The notes under the pieces were generated by a model, which saw only the letters and a list, made by a program, of their open reading frames with translations, was not told the origin of the DNA and searched no databases. Positions 55,478-64,000 of a stretch of DNA of 64,000 nucleotides are shown here, one piece after another. How positions within the stretch are numbered: the first letter of the stretch is position 1; each line of letters opens with the position of its first letter. The translations under genes were made by a program, and so were the position numbers. This stretch comes from Herpetosiphonaceae bacterium (lineage in GTDB: Bacteria; Chloroflexota; Chloroflexia; Chloroflexales; Kallotenuaceae). The DNA is taken from assembly GCA_036374795.1 (NCBI GenBank), contig DASUTC010000067.1:1-64000 (forward strand), given 5' to 3'.

Positions 55478-56068
55478 TCAATGCTGCTCGTCGGCGCTGC
55501 GGTAGTAGGCGTCTCCGGCGCAGCTTTGGCAGAGCACCGCTCCGGCGCGCAGCACCTCGCGCTCGTTGATGATCTCCTCGGCGCAGCGCTGGCACATGAC
55601 GCGCACATCGGGGCGGCTGATGATCTTCGCCATCTCGACCGTCAGCACCACGGGCTGAGCGTCCAGTAGATCGGTCGTCGGCATCGTCTGGTAGGCGTCG
55701 AGGTAGGCGTGCCAGCGACTTGCCGCGTGCGGCGCGTGCTGCATGGCTCGATCGCGCGCATAAGGTGAGGGGCGAATCCGCACCGCGCGCCCGGTCTGCG
55801 TGTCGACGAACGTCGCCGCGATCTTGCCCAGATCCACCAGGCGCAGGGTGCGCCGTCCCAGCCAGCAGCCGGTCGCCGCCGCGACGCCGTCGGCGAAGCA
55901 GCCGTCGCTCTCGACGAAGGTCCACAGGCGCTTGTCGCGCTGCGGCAGATCGAGGCCGAGCAGCTCCCCGGCGTAGACCCCGATGCGCACCCCAAGCACC
56001 TGGCGCGGGCACAGGTGATCGTGCAGCGCGGCGGCTGCTTCGAGCATGGCCTGGAGTTGCGCGGGCAT
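55478..56068 (-). CDS. FmdE family protein with C-terminal zinc finger
   Basis: A 196-aa cytosolic protein related to subunit E of formylmethanofuran dehydrogenase, found in many non-methanogens. The FmdE signature appears in HDHLCPRQVLGVRIGVYAGELLGLD and ESDGCFADGVAAATGCWLGRRTL. The C-terminal 40 residues form a zinc finger of the DksA/TraR-like kind (CQRCAEEI ... CQSCAGDAYY). The function is unknown; metal or molybdopterin handling has been suggested for the family. ATG 56068 has GAGGG eight bases upstream. Confidence 0.83.
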   Translation of the reverse strand: MPAQLQAMLEAAAALHDHLCPRQVLGVRIGVYAGELLGLDLPQRDKRLWTFVESDGCFADGVAAATGCWLGRRTLRLVDLGKIAATFVDTQTGRAVRIRPSPYARDRAMQHAPHAASRWHAYLDAYQTMPTTDLLDAQPVVLTVEMAKIISRPDVRVMCQRCAEEIINEREVLRAGAVLCQSCAGDAYYRSADEQH

Positions 56069-56247
56069 AGCGTTTCCCTCGTGTATCTCGCTGGTGCGAC
56101 AAACAGCGATACCTTCTGCGGCACGCACACCATCATCCTACCACGGCGGCGTAACCTTTTCGGTATGAGCGCGTTTGACTATTGCAGACATATGTTACAC
56201 TAACGCTGCTATGTTACTCTTTAGCCCCACCCCCAGGAGTTGTTCAC

Positions 56248-57339
56248 ATGGACTTTATTGACAAAATTCGCGAACTGTCGGCTCGTATCCAAAAACAGTT
56301 ACCTCATATTCAAACTGAAGAGGCGACGAAAAATGCTTTGATTATGCCGTTCATCAGTGCCCTTGGCTACAACGTCTTCGATCCCACAGAGGTTACACCT
56401 GAACTGCATGCCGATGTTGGCTTGAAAAAGGGCGAGAAGGTGGATTATGCCATCTTGAAAGATGGAAAGCCTATCATCCTCTTTGAGTGTAAATGGCATG
56501 GCGCGGACCTCAATAAAGAACATGCGTCGCAATTGTACCGTTATTTCAGTGTTACCGAAGCACGTTTTGGTGTACTCACAAATGGCATCTCGTATCGCTT
56601 CTTCACTGACCTTGAAGCTCCCAATAAAATGGATGCCAGACCCTTCTTTGAGTTCAACATGCTTGATATACGTGAGCAAGATGTTGAGGAACTGAAGAAG
56701 TTTACCAAGTCTGCTTATGATCTCAATGGCATCTTGACAACTGCTAGTGAGTTGAAATATAGCCGTGAAATCCAACGTATCATGGCGGACCAACTACAAC
56801 AGCCATCCGAAGAGTTTGTTAAATTCTTCGCATCACAAGTGTATAGCGGGCGTCTAACACCCGCTATCCGAGATCAGTTTACGCAAATAACGCGACGTGC
56901 TCTCAAACGTTTCATCAATGATCAAATCAATGAGCGTCTGAAATCAGCGCTTGGTACAGATACACAGCTCACTCCAGCAGAGCAGCAAATAACTGCACCA
57001 CTCCCAGCCGAAGAAAGCAAAACAGCTCAGGAGCAACTTTCTGTCGTCACTACAGCGGATGAAATGCAGGCATATTACGTCGTCAAAGCTGTATTGTATG
57101 GTGTCGTTGATGCCAAGCGTGTTGTCCTGCGTGATGTGCAGAGTTATTGTAGCGTACTGCTTGATGACAACAATAGAAGACCTATTTGTCGCCTTTACTT
57201 CAACGGTCCGCAAAAATATCTAGGGTTGTTTGATAACGAGCAGCGGAAGGAAACAAAAATACAGATTGGAGGCATCGACGAAATCTACCAATACTCAGAT
57301 CGATTACGATCTACGATCGGCGTGTACGAGAAGAAGTAG
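56248..57339 (+). CDS. HsdR-N type nuclease-domain protein
   Basis: A 363-aa protein whose N-terminal 150 residues match the type I restriction endonuclease HsdR N-terminal domain: EEATKNALIMPFISALGYNVF, then VDYAILKDGKPIILFECKWHG, where the Asp and the ECK triad form a PD-(D/E)xK nuclease site. The helicase half of HsdR is absent and no methylase or specificity gene is near. The codon use is AT-rich compared with all neighbours, which points to recent transfer. ATG 56248 has AGGAG upstream. It may be a solitary defence nuclease. Confidence 0.82.
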   Translation: MDFIDKIRELSARIQKQLPHIQTEEATKNALIMPFISALGYNVFDPTEVTPELHADVGLKKGEKVDYAILKDGKPIILFECKWHGADLNKEHASQLYRYFSVTEARFGVLTNGISYRFFTDLEAPNKMDARPFFEFNMLDIREQDVEELKKFTKSAYDLNGILTTASELKYSREIQRIMADQLQQPSEEFVKFFASQVYSGRLTPAIRDQFTQITRRALKRFINDQINERLKSALGTDTQLTPAEQQITAPLPAEESKTAQEQLSVVTTADEMQAYYVVKAVLYGVVDAKRVVLRDVQSYCSVLLDDNNRRPICRLYFNGPQKYLGLFDNEQRKETKIQIGGIDEIYQYSDRLRSTIGVYEKK

Positions 57340-57430
57340 ACTATAGCAGCAGTGTATGTAGCAATATGCTGCTGCAAAGCGTCGGATTCACGCTGCGAAT
57401 GCCCTTGGCTTTTAAGATTAGCACACCTCG

Positions 57431-57459
57431 TTGACAGCGTAGACGTGTGATGCTATAGT
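57431..57459 (+). promoter_or_regulatory. Sigma70 promoter of the uracil/xanthine permease gene
   Basis: TTGACA (57431-57436), exactly 17 bases, then TATAGT (57454-57459) with a TG extended -10 (TGC before it). Transcription would start near 57466, leaving a leader of about 136 bases that includes a terminator hairpin. Confidence 0.75.
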
Positions 57460-57550
57460 GCGCGCACCATGCCCGCCCGGCTCGTAGATCGGCAGCCTGC
57501 CGCTGGTTGCAGGTGCAATCTGCTTGTGCTCTCCAGTACTGTGTAGTTCG

Positions 57551-57576
57551 AAGCTTCCCGCCGTGGGAAGCTTTTT
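57551..57576 (+). terminator. Attenuator-like terminator in the permease leader
   Basis: A perfect stem AAGCTTCCC / GGGAAGCTT with a GCCGT loop and TTTTT directly after, located 25 bases before the AGGAGG ribosome site. Upstream of it, CGGCAGCCTGCCG and TTGCAGGTGCAA can form other hairpins. This arrangement suggests control by transcription attenuation, for example by a pyrimidine- or purine-sensing leader, which I could not classify. Confidence 0.7.
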
Positions 57577-57601
57577 CGCAGCCTGCTCTAGGAGGATCTC
57601 C

Positions 57602-58975
57602 ATGGCCCGCCCGCTTGTCCAAGGCTACCTCCCGCAAGATCGCCCCGCTGCTCCCGCGATGATCAGCCTCGGCTTGCAGCATGTGGTGACGATGTTTCCG
57701 GCCACGGTGTTGGTTGCCATCCTGACCGGCTTCGATGTCGGCGTGACGCTCTTTGCCAGCGGCCTGGCGACGGTGCTCGCGCTCCTGCTGTCCAGGGGCC
57801 GCATCCCGCTGTACTACGGCTCCAGCTTCGCCTATATCGTGCCCGTCGCGGCGATCGTCAAGCTCTACGGCGTGCCCGTCGCGCAGGCGGGCATCATCGC
57901 CACCGCGTTCGTGTCGATCCTGACTGGCCTGCTGATCCGCCAGGTTGGTCGCGGCGTGCTCGATCGCATTCTGCCGCCGATCATCACCGGCTCGATGGCG
58001 ATCGTGATCGGCATTGCGCTGGCAAAGGCCGCGCTCGACATGGCGACGGGCGCGTGCTGCCTGGGCGATAATCTCACGGCGCAGGGCGGCTCCTGGTTCG
58101 TGGTGGCGCTGGCGACGCTGCTGATCACGGTCTGCGCCTCGGTCTATTTGCAGGGCCGTGGCCTGCTGGGCATGCTGCCCGTGCTGATCGGCGCGCTGAG
58201 CGGCTACGCAATCGCCTTCGCCGTCGGGCTGGTGGACTTCAGCAACGTTGCCACCGCGCCCTGGTTTGCGGTGCCCAACTTCAGCCTGCCGGACTTTACC
58301 CATCCCCAGGCGCTCACCGCGATGCTGGCGATTGCGCCGATCGCGATTGCGACGATCCCCGAATCGACAGCGCATCTCTACCAGATCAGCCTGTACGTCG
58401 ATAAGCTGGCCGAGGAGCTGCACCGACCGCCGCTTGGCATTCGGCGGCTGATCGGCCTCAACCTGATGCTCGACGGCCTGGGCGACTTCGTCAACGGCGC
58501 GCTTGGCGGCTGCGCCGGGACCAACTACGGCGAGAACAATTCGCTGATGGCGATCACCCGCAACTACTCGGCCCCGGTGCTGATGACTGCGGGCGTGATC
58601 GCGATGCTGCTGGGCTTTATCGGCAAGCTGGCCGCGCTCGTCGGCACGATCCCGACGGCGGTCGTCGGCGGCCTGGCGATCTACCTCTTCGGCGTGATCG
58701 GCCTGCAAGGTGTGGCCCTGATGCAATCGGAGCGGGTCGATCTGTTCAATCCGCGCCAGCTTGCGATCGGCGCGACGATCCTGGTGATCGGCATCGGCGG
58801 CAGCGCCTTCGCCAACGGCTCGATCCCAGTCGGCAGCTATAACCTTCCAGCCATCGCCACGGCAGCGCTCTTCGGCATCGTGCTCAATCTGCTGTTTATG
58901 TTCGCGCCTGGTCGGAGCGCGCCCGTCGAAGGCATCGACGAGCCTGTCGCCGCCGCGCCGCAGCACTCGGCATAA
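57602..58975 (+). CDS. Uracil-xanthine permease (NCS2 family)
   Basis: A 457-aa inner-membrane nucleobase:cation symporter with about 14 helices. The family marks are GLQHVVTMFPATVLVAIL near residue 24, LYYGSSFAYIVP, the key acidic residue in ATIPESTAHLYQIS, and the signature GGCAGTNYGENNSLMAITRNYS. Sequence near GTNYGENN fits the uracil (UraA/PyrP) branch more than xanthine carriers. ATG 57602 has AGGAGG at seven bases. Expression is probably set by the attenuator-like leader. Confidence 0.92.
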   Translation: MARPLVQGYLPQDRPAAPAMISLGLQHVVTMFPATVLVAILTGFDVGVTLFASGLATVLALLLSRGRIPLYYGSSFAYIVPVAAIVKLYGVPVAQAGIIATAFVSILTGLLIRQVGRGVLDRILPPIITGSMAIVIGIALAKAALDMATGACCLGDNLTAQGGSWFVVALATLLITVCASVYLQGRGLLGMLPVLIGALSGYAIAFAVGLVDFSNVATAPWFAVPNFSLPDFTHPQALTAMLAIAPIAIATIPESTAHLYQISLYVDKLAEELHRPPLGIRRLIGLNLMLDGLGDFVNGALGGCAGTNYGENNSLMAITRNYSAPVLMTAGVIAMLLGFIGKLAALVGTIPTAVVGGLAIYLFGVIGLQGVALMQSERVDLFNPRQLAIGATILVIGIGGSAFANGSIPVGSYNLPAIATAALFGIVLNLLFMFAPGRSAPVEGIDEPVAAAPQHSA

Positions 58976-58999
58976 TATTTCACTCCTGCAGCACACCAA

Positions 59000-59026
59000 C
59001 GACCTGCCCGGCTTCAGGGCAGGTCG
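59000..59026. terminator. Bidirectional hairpin between convergent genes
   Basis: A perfect ten-base-pair stem, CGACCTGCCC / GGGCAGGTCG, with a GGCTTCA loop between the permease gene and the oppositely oriented protease gene. No U-tract follows on the plus strand. Confidence 0.55.
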
Positions 59027-59047
59027 CGGCCTGTCGTCGAGTCGCCG

Positions 59048-60166
59048 CTACTGAATCAGCCGCAGCGGTTCGGGCATGAACAACAGCACAAAGGTGATCA
59101 GCCCGACGACTCCCAGCACGATATGAGCTGGCCGCAGCTTGACCAGGTCGTTGAAGGGCGGCGGGTGTCGCGGCCCCATCAGGCCGATCAGCAGCACCCA
59201 GATCAGCCAGGTCGTCGCCCCGGTAAGCCCCAGGCCCAGGCACAGCAGCATGATCGCGTACGCCAACCACTCGGCTCGCTTGCCAAAGAGCGCGTAGGCG
59301 ATATGTCCGCCGTCGAGCTGCCCGGCGGGCAGCAGATTGAACATCGTCACCAGCAGCCCGATCCACGCGCCCCACGCCACGGGGTTGAGCTGGACATCCA
59401 CTCTGCCGTTCGGCAGCCATTGCCCAAAGACCAGATACTTCGCCGCCGCGTACAAGAGCGAGTTGCCTTCGAGGTAGTACGGCCCATCCGGCGCGGGCGC
59501 GACTGTCGAGGTCGCCAGGCCGTAGAAGAGCAGCGGGATCGCCACCGCCAGCCCGGCCAGCGGACCCGCTACGGCCACCTCCAGCAGCGTCCGCCGATCT
59601 TCAAACGGCTCGCGCTGCACGATCACCGCGCCCATCGTGCCCGTGAGCGAAAGCGGCATTGGGATGAAGTAGGGCAGGCTCGCGGGCGCGCCCCGCAGCC
59701 GGCTGACAACATAATGTCCCATCTCGTGCGTCGCCAGAATCCCGATCACCGTTGCGGTGAAGGGAATGCCCAGGCCAAGCAATCTGGGATCGCGCAGCAC
59801 AGCGCTCAGCTCAAGGCCAGCCGCGCCGATCTCGTTCAGCGCGCCGATCAGCAGCACGCTCAGCACCGTAGCGATAAACAGCACAAGATTGAGGCGCCAG
59901 CGCAACGGCTGTCGCTCGATCACGCCCGGCGCGGCGATCAGCTCTACGCCGTCGGCGTGCGGACGGATAAACGGTGTGTAGCCAAGCGTCTCGAAGCGCG
60001 CTCGCAGCGGGCGATACACGCGCTCGGCGCTGGTCAGCAGCCTCCCGCGCACGACGATCGTTCCGTTTGGCTGCCGATTGATGGCCTGAGGCTCGATCAG
60101 CCCGGCCATGACAGGCAAAATATGATCATCGACAACTGGATGATCGTTGATCTGTTCCAAGCTCAT
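59048..60166 (-). CDS. Site-2 protease family (M50) membrane metalloprotease
   Basis: A 372-aa polytopic protein. After a cytosolic N-terminal domain (about 95 residues) come membrane helices with the zinc motif HEMGH (in GILATHEMGHYVVSRLRG) and the third ligand in LLPAGQLDGGHIAYAL. Segment YFIPMPLSLTGTMGAVI is typical of the chloroplast EGY1/Sll0862-like branch of M50. It probably cleaves membrane-bound regulators. ATG 60166 is preceded by AGGA at seven bases. Confidence 0.9.
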   Translation of the reverse strand: MSLEQINDHPVVDDHILPVMAGLIEPQAINRQPNGTIVVRGRLLTSAERVYRPLRARFETLGYTPFIRPHADGVELIAAPGVIERQPLRWRLNLVLFIATVLSVLLIGALNEIGAAGLELSAVLRDPRLLGLGIPFTATVIGILATHEMGHYVVSRLRGAPASLPYFIPMPLSLTGTMGAVIVQREPFEDRRTLLEVAVAGPLAGLAVAIPLLFYGLATSTVAPAPDGPYYLEGNSLLYAAAKYLVFGQWLPNGRVDVQLNPVAWGAWIGLLVTMFNLLPAGQLDGGHIAYALFGKRAEWLAYAIMLLCLGLGLTGATTWLIWVLLIGLMGPRHPPPFNDLVKLRPAHIVLGVVGLITFVLLFMPEPLRLIQ

Positions 60167-60299
60167 TGAGGGTTCCTGACTCCTGTTCTGTAATCATCAT
60201 ACCCGCATTTGACCGCTTTAAGTTGAGCATGGCACAGGCGCATAAGCGAGAGGCTGGACGGTAGCGCGCTTGCGGCCCGATGAGTATAGCCGCTCGGTC

Positions 60300-60375
60300 G
60301 GCTGTGTCGCCATTTACCAAATCTAGATTTTTACCAAATTTAAATTGACAGGACATTTATACTTTATTTAACCAT
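60300..60375. other. AT-rich spacer with a short direct repeat
   Basis: TTTACCAAATCTAGA and TTTTACCAAATTTAAA are near-direct repeats, followed by TTGACA and TATACT that are too close together to be one promoter. It stands out from the GC-rich surroundings and lies within the roughly 985-base gap 60167-61152. Confidence 0.4.
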
Positions 60376-60391
60376 CTGCGACCTACCATGC

Positions 60392-60544
60392 ATGGCAGTT
60401 CTAGATGCAGAGCTACTCAACCGGTCATTGGTACAAGGCCTACCTTTTGGGTACTATCATCCAGGCAACAACCAGGATCATCTGGCGCTGACAGAGTATG
60501 TCGGCGATAGGGCGCTGATCGGGTTGTTGCCCGAAATCCACTGA
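60392..60544 (+). CDS. Possible small protein or gene fragment
   Basis: A 50-residue frame (MAVLDAELLNRSLVQ ... GYYHPGNNQDHLALTEYVGD) whose composition looks protein-like, but it lacks a ribosome site. I do not recognise it; it may be the end of a lost gene. The rest of 60545-61152 shows only a short core-type repeat (CCCTCACCTCGCCCTGG near 60817) and nothing else supportable. Confidence 0.25.
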   Translation: MAVLDAELLNRSLVQGLPFGYYHPGNNQDHLALTEYVGDRALIGLLPEIH

Positions 60545-61152
60545 GGGTCAGTGCCGACCTGCAAGCGGATCGACCGCTTATCAATTCATGGCAAAGGTTC
60601 GAGGCCGCATCACGACGCGCACGCGGTGGCGGATTGGGGTGTGTGACACAATCGTACCTGGCTGATCGGCGCGTGAGGCGAGCGACCTTGCCCTGTGCCA
60701 TGCCCAGGCGGTCATGCGGATCGTGCATTGCCCGGCGCGTGCCACCATCGGCTCGCGGACGCCAGCAGCACGGCGACGACAGGACCTTGCTGGCGTTGGC
60801 TGGTATCATCATGTCCCTCACCTCGCCCTGGGATGAGTCGCCTCTATCGGTAGATGGTGCTATACTCTTTCCGGATCGTATATGTGCGGCAGATATGCCG
60901 AAGTCGGTGGGCGCGTATAGCCTGATCTTGAATTCGCCCTTGTTCGGATCGATTCCCAGACGTTGGAATAGACGCTCTGTGTAGCCTGCGGAGGTCGCTG
61001 CCGCACCTTAACAATCGGCCCCGATCGTGGATTTACTCGGTCGATGCCCGGCAGAGCAATAAAAAGCGCCTGCGCGGGATTAATCCTACGAACGAGGTGA
61101 TGACGGCATCATCTCCATTTCCGAAAATCTACACACTTATGGAGGTCCCCCC

Positions 61153-62280
61153 ATGACAGTCGCGCAGCTTGAGGAGATCGCAGCACAGCCACATAACGTG
61201 CTGAAGCTGAAATACTTTGACTACGTTGAACTCTACGTCGGCAATCCGGTCCAGGCAGCGCACTATTATCAGACGGTCTTTGGCTTCACGCCGGTAGCCT
61301 ACGCCGGCCTGGAAACCAAAGTTCGCGACAAGGCTTCGTATGTGCTCACCCAGGGCGATATTCGCCTGGTGCTGACCGGCTCGCTGGACGGCAATAGCCC
61401 GATCGCCGAGCACGTCAAGATCCATGGCGATAGCGTCAAAGATATTGCCTTTGAGGTCGATGATGCCACGGCTGTCTTTGAAGCTGCGGTGCGTCACGGC
61501 GCAAGGCCGGTGCTGGAGCCGACGGTCTTCGAGGGCCAGAAGGGCCGCGTGATCAAAGCGACGATCGCAGCCTACGGCGATACCGTTCACTCGTTCGTGC
61601 AGCGCAACGAGTACGAGGGCATCTTCTTCCCCGGCTACCATAAGTTTAGCAGCGCGCTGGCAACCGAGCCGACGGGCCTGGTCGAGATCGATCACGTCGC
61701 GGTCGGCATCGAGCCCGGACAGCTAGACTATTGGGTTGATTTCTACAAGAAGGTGCTCAGCTTCCACGAGATGCTTGAAGAGATGATCTCGACCGAGCAC
61801 AGCGCGATGAACTCCAAGGTGGTCGAGGATAGCGGCCAGCGTATCAAGTTTCCGCTGGTCGAGCCCGCACCGTCGATGTCGGAGCGGAAGTCGCAGATCG
61901 AGGAGTACCTGCACTATCACAACGGCGCGGGCACGCAGCACCTCGCGTTTTTGACCAATGATATTGTCACGACGATGCGCGCCTGGCAAGCGCGCGGTAT
62001 CCGCTTCCTGCGCACGCCAGGCGCGTACTACGATCTGCTGGAAGATCGCGTCGGGAAGCTGGACCCCGCGCTGATGACTAACCTGCGCGAGCTAAGCATT
62101 CTGGTCGATCGCGATGACTGGGGCTCGCTGATGCAGATCTTTACCAAGCCGGTGACGAGCCGCCCGACGATGTTCTTGGAGCTGATCCAGCGCAATGGCG
62201 CGCGCGGCTTTGGCGGCGGCAACATCAAGGCGCTCTTCCAGGCCGTCGAGCGCGAGCAAGAGCTACGTGGAACATTCTAG
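61153..62280 (+). CDS. hpd: 4-Hydroxyphenylpyruvate dioxygenase
   Basis: A 375-aa Fe(II) oxygenase that converts 4-hydroxyphenylpyruvate to homogentisate in tyrosine breakdown or quinone synthesis. Two VOC halves are visible: FDYVELYVGNPVQAAHYYQT at the N-terminus, then the iron ligands His in IDHVAVGIEPG, His in GTQHLAFLTND and Glu in MFLELIQRNG near the end, followed by GFGGGNIKALF. TGGAGG lies upstream of ATG 61153. The aminotransferase gene follows after 11 bases and could supply its substrate. Confidence 0.96.
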   Translation: MTVAQLEEIAAQPHNVLKLKYFDYVELYVGNPVQAAHYYQTVFGFTPVAYAGLETKVRDKASYVLTQGDIRLVLTGSLDGNSPIAEHVKIHGDSVKDIAFEVDDATAVFEAAVRHGARPVLEPTVFEGQKGRVIKATIAAYGDTVHSFVQRNEYEGIFFPGYHKFSSALATEPTGLVEIDHVAVGIEPGQLDYWVDFYKKVLSFHEMLEEMISTEHSAMNSKVVEDSGQRIKFPLVEPAPSMSERKSQIEEYLHYHNGAGTQHLAFLTNDIVTTMRAWQARGIRFLRTPGAYYDLLEDRVGKLDPALMTNLRELSILVDRDDWGSLMQIFTKPVTSRPTMFLELIQRNGARGFGGGNIKALFQAVEREQELRGTF

Positions 62281-62291
62281 GAGAATGCTCG

Positions 62292-63497
62292 ATGCTTGAT
62301 ACAGTCTCGCCTTCGACGGAACCGATCCCGCTGGCTGGCTGGGCTCGATCGCTTCAGCCGTCGGCGATCCAGGACATGCTGGCGCTGTTAGCGCGTCCCG
62401 GCCTGCTCTCGTTTGCGCTGGGCCTTCCGGCGGCAGAATTGTTCCCAAAGGAGCATTTCGCGCAGGCCGTGGCGCAGGTCGTGAGCAACGATCCGGTTGC
62501 GTTTCAGTACCAGCCGACTCTGCGGCCACTCAAGACGCATATCGTCAGGCTGATGCAGCAGCGCGGCGTTACCTGCTGCGAAGAGCAGGTCTTCATCACC
62601 ACAGGCGCTCAGCAGGCGATGAATCTGCTGATCCATCTGCTGCTGGACCCCGGCGGGCAGGTGTTGACCGAGGAGATTATTTATAGCGGCCTCCAGCAGG
62701 CGATTGCGCCGTTCCAGCCTGAGATCTTGACCGTTTCGACGGATCTTGAAACCGGGGTGGACGTCGACGCGGTCGAGGCGCTGCTGGCGTCGGGCGCGCG
62801 GCCTGCGTTCATGTATGCGATGAGCGCGGGCCACAATCCGCTGAGCATCAGCATGAGCGCCGAGAAGCGGTCGCGCCTGGTGGAGCTAGCCCGCCGATAC
62901 CACATGCCGATCCTCGAAGACGATGCCTACGGCTTCCTCTACTACGATGGGCAGGGCGCGCCGCCGATGCGCGCGCTCGACGATCAGTGGGTCTTCTACC
63001 TGGGCTCCTTCTCCAAAACGCTGATGCCGACGTTGCGCGTCGGCTGGCTGATCGTGCCCGAAGAGCTGATCGAAAAGCTCAGCGTGATCAAGGAGTCGAG
63101 CGACATCAACACGTCGACCTTTACCCAGCGCGCGATCTGCGCCTACCTGGATGCGGGCCATCTGCCCGCGCATCTCGACACGCTGCGCCAAGAGTACGGC
63201 ATCCGGCGCGACGCGATGCACGCTGCGCTTGAGCGGCACTTTCCCCGCGAGGCGCGCTGGAAGAAGCCATCGCACGGCATGTTCTTCTGGGTTGAGCTGC
63301 CGTCGACGGTGGATACCGGCGAGGCGCTCAGGGTTGCCGTCGAGCAGGAGAACGTCGCGTTCATCCCCGGCCATGCGTTCGCCGTCGGCAATAGCCGCCA
63401 GGGTGCCAACTGTATGCGCCTGAATTTCTCGAACTGCCCGCCGGAGCTGATCGAAGAGGGTATCGGGCGGCTGGGGCGAGTGCTCCGATCGTTGTAG
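62292..63497 (+). CDS. PLP-dependent aminotransferase (class I, aromatic/2-aminoadipate type)
   Basis: A 401-aa fold-type I aminotransferase of the MocR/LysN-like class. ISFALGLPAAELFP-type wording near residue 40, FITTGAQQAMNLLIHLLLDPGG, the PLP-contacting ILEDDAYGFLYYD, and the Schiff-base lysine in GSFSKTLMPTLRVGW are visible. The usual QNPTG motif is replaced by HNPLS. It lies directly after hpd, so transamination of tyrosine (or phenylalanine) to the hydroxyphenylpyruvate substrate of HPPD is the likely job. Other amino acids are possible. Confidence 0.9.
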   Translation: MLDTVSPSTEPIPLAGWARSLQPSAIQDMLALLARPGLLSFALGLPAAELFPKEHFAQAVAQVVSNDPVAFQYQPTLRPLKTHIVRLMQQRGVTCCEEQVFITTGAQQAMNLLIHLLLDPGGQVLTEEIIYSGLQQAIAPFQPEILTVSTDLETGVDVDAVEALLASGARPAFMYAMSAGHNPLSISMSAEKRSRLVELARRYHMPILEDDAYGFLYYDGQGAPPMRALDDQWVFYLGSFSKTLMPTLRVGWLIVPEELIEKLSVIKESSDINTSTFTQRAICAYLDAGHLPAHLDTLRQEYGIRRDAMHAALERHFPREARWKKPSHGMFFWVELPSTVDTGEALRVAVEQENVAFIPGHAFAVGNSRQGANCMRLNFSNCPPELIEEGIGRLGRVLRSL

Positions 63498-63547
63498 GGT
63501 ATACTCGGCAGTTTTTTCGTACTATTCACGACGACACAGAATACGAG

Positions 63548-63574
63548 GGGCGTCATCCACACCGGATGACGCCC
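63548..63574. terminator. Bidirectional terminator between convergent genes
   Basis: A perfect 11-base-pair stem, GGGCGTCATCC / GGATGACGCCC, with an ACACC loop and TTCTCT downstream on the plus strand. It separates the aminotransferase gene from the DUF1980 gene. Confidence 0.7.
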
Positions 63575-63610
63575 TTCTCTATCTTGGTAGCGCCGTCGCC
63601 GACTGGGCGG

Positions 63611-64000
63611 CTACGGGTACAGATACGGCTCGCTCGGCTGCGGCACGGCCTCGACCCGCGCCTCGGTGACGACAAACTCCGGCGGCCCCTCGCCAGGGCG
63701 CAGGTCGATCTTGCCCGTGACGCGCACCCACTGGTCGTTGGGCAGCGTGGTCGCGTCGGACCACTTCACCGGCAGCGAGACGTTGGTACGGTCGGCGACG
63801 CAGCAGGCCAGCGTGTAGCGCACGACATAAAACTCGTCGGCGGCTGTCTGCTGGCCGTTGGGATCGCGATACACAAAGCCGACCACATCCACCGCCTTGC
63901 CCCTGGCCTCGTCGGGCTTGAGCGTGTAGCGCGCGAAAAGCCAGTCGTACAGCGTCCACTTGGTCGAGTCGTCGTTCGCCAGCGCGCTTGGCTTGGTGTA
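63611..64000 (-). CDS. DUF1980 / TIGR03943-like protein, 3' part only
   Basis: The last 129 codons of a minus-strand gene that continues beyond the window edge. GFVYRDPNGQQTAADEFYVV and RYTLACCVADRTNVSLPVKW match the C-terminal domain of the YcgQ/TIGR03943 (DUF1980) family, which is usually encoded beside a YcgR/DUF318 permease and proposed to help in metal handling. The paired permease would lie outside the window. The first base of a codon coincides with position 64000, so the start is not included. Confidence 0.8.
   Translation of the reverse strand, partial: YTKPSALANDDSTKWTLYDWLFARYTLKPDEARGKAVDVVGFVYRDPNGQQTAADEFYVVRYTLACCVADRTNVSLPVKWSDATTLPNDQWVRVTGKIDLRPGEGPPEFVVTEARVEAVPQPSEPYLYP

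Noticed and set aside
57341-58999. A 552-codon open frame on the minus strand opposite the permease gene
   Set aside because: Its product is a low-complexity His/Arg/Gln mixture typical of antisense frames in GC-rich genes; the plus strand has clear NCS2 motifs, a promoter and a ribosome site.

Overview
The window is GC-rich chromosomal DNA packed with housekeeping and accessory genes. It most likely comes from a member of the Chloroflexota, class Chloroflexia or close to it. The reasons are the C5-pathway heme genes with a cobA-hemD fusion, a substrate-binding/VWA lipoprotein, a baeRF-type release-factor-like protein, GlgE-maltokinase, and strong use of GATC-containing codons. This assignment rests on gene content and remembered family resemblance, not on a search. 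I saw no rRNA, tRNA, CRISPR array, intact transposase or prophage.

Layout. 1-8000 (minus strand): a heme/siroheme operon running from a BldC/MerR-like regulator (7925) through precorrin-2 dehydrogenase, hemA, hemC, cobA-hemD and hemB to a DUF1802 gene and an aldo/keto reductase. 8100-13850 (plus): serA behind a leader with a terminator-like hairpin, then two tandem substrate-binding paralogues (the second fused to a VWA domain) and a membrane coiled-coil protein. 13900-23950 (minus): a secreted protein; ftsY with a zinc ribbon, a lipoprotein and a VanZ-like protein; fmdB; nnr-pdp; a queA-like gene with an SDR; and an unknown protein. 24100-29730 (plus): tgt, a membrane-anchored protein, ugd, acpS and a beta-hydroxyacid dehydrogenase that converges on malate synthase. 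31700-33950 (minus): a Gly/Ser/Met-rich repeat protein, a baeRF protein and a small hydrophilic protein. 34100-37340 (plus): an island of three secreted proteins preceded by an iteron-like array. 37450-43600 (minus): a Ugp-type ABC transporter operon ending in a glycerophosphodiesterase. 43900-50110: a nucleotidyltransferase, glgE-maltokinase, a VOC protein and a GNAT protein. 50300-54750 (plus): an eroded toxin-antitoxin pair, a JAMM / ubiquitin-like / E1-rhodanese sulfur-transfer operon, proline dehydrogenase and a cupin. 54800-57340: a decayed stretch, an FmdE-like protein and an AT-rich solitary HsdR-N nuclease. 57400-64000: a uracil/xanthine permease behind an attenuator-like leader, an M50 protease, a tyrosine-catabolic pair (HPPD and aminotransferase) and the 3' end of a DUF1980 gene.

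The most unusual signal is a dispersed modular repeat, seen about 14 times. It is built from 7-8 base motifs (GAACAAAG / GAACCAAG, GAAACTTG, and the reverse complement TTTGTTC), often around a GC-rich palindromic core. It sits between genes on the same strand, mostly starting at or within about 20 bases of the upstream stop codon and ending just before the next ribosome binding site. One copy lies in frame inside the HemD domain, one encodes the hydrophobic core of a lipoprotein signal peptide, and one encodes the last residues of a nucleotidyltransferase. It behaves like a BOX/REP-type intercistronic element, but I do not recognise it as a described family.
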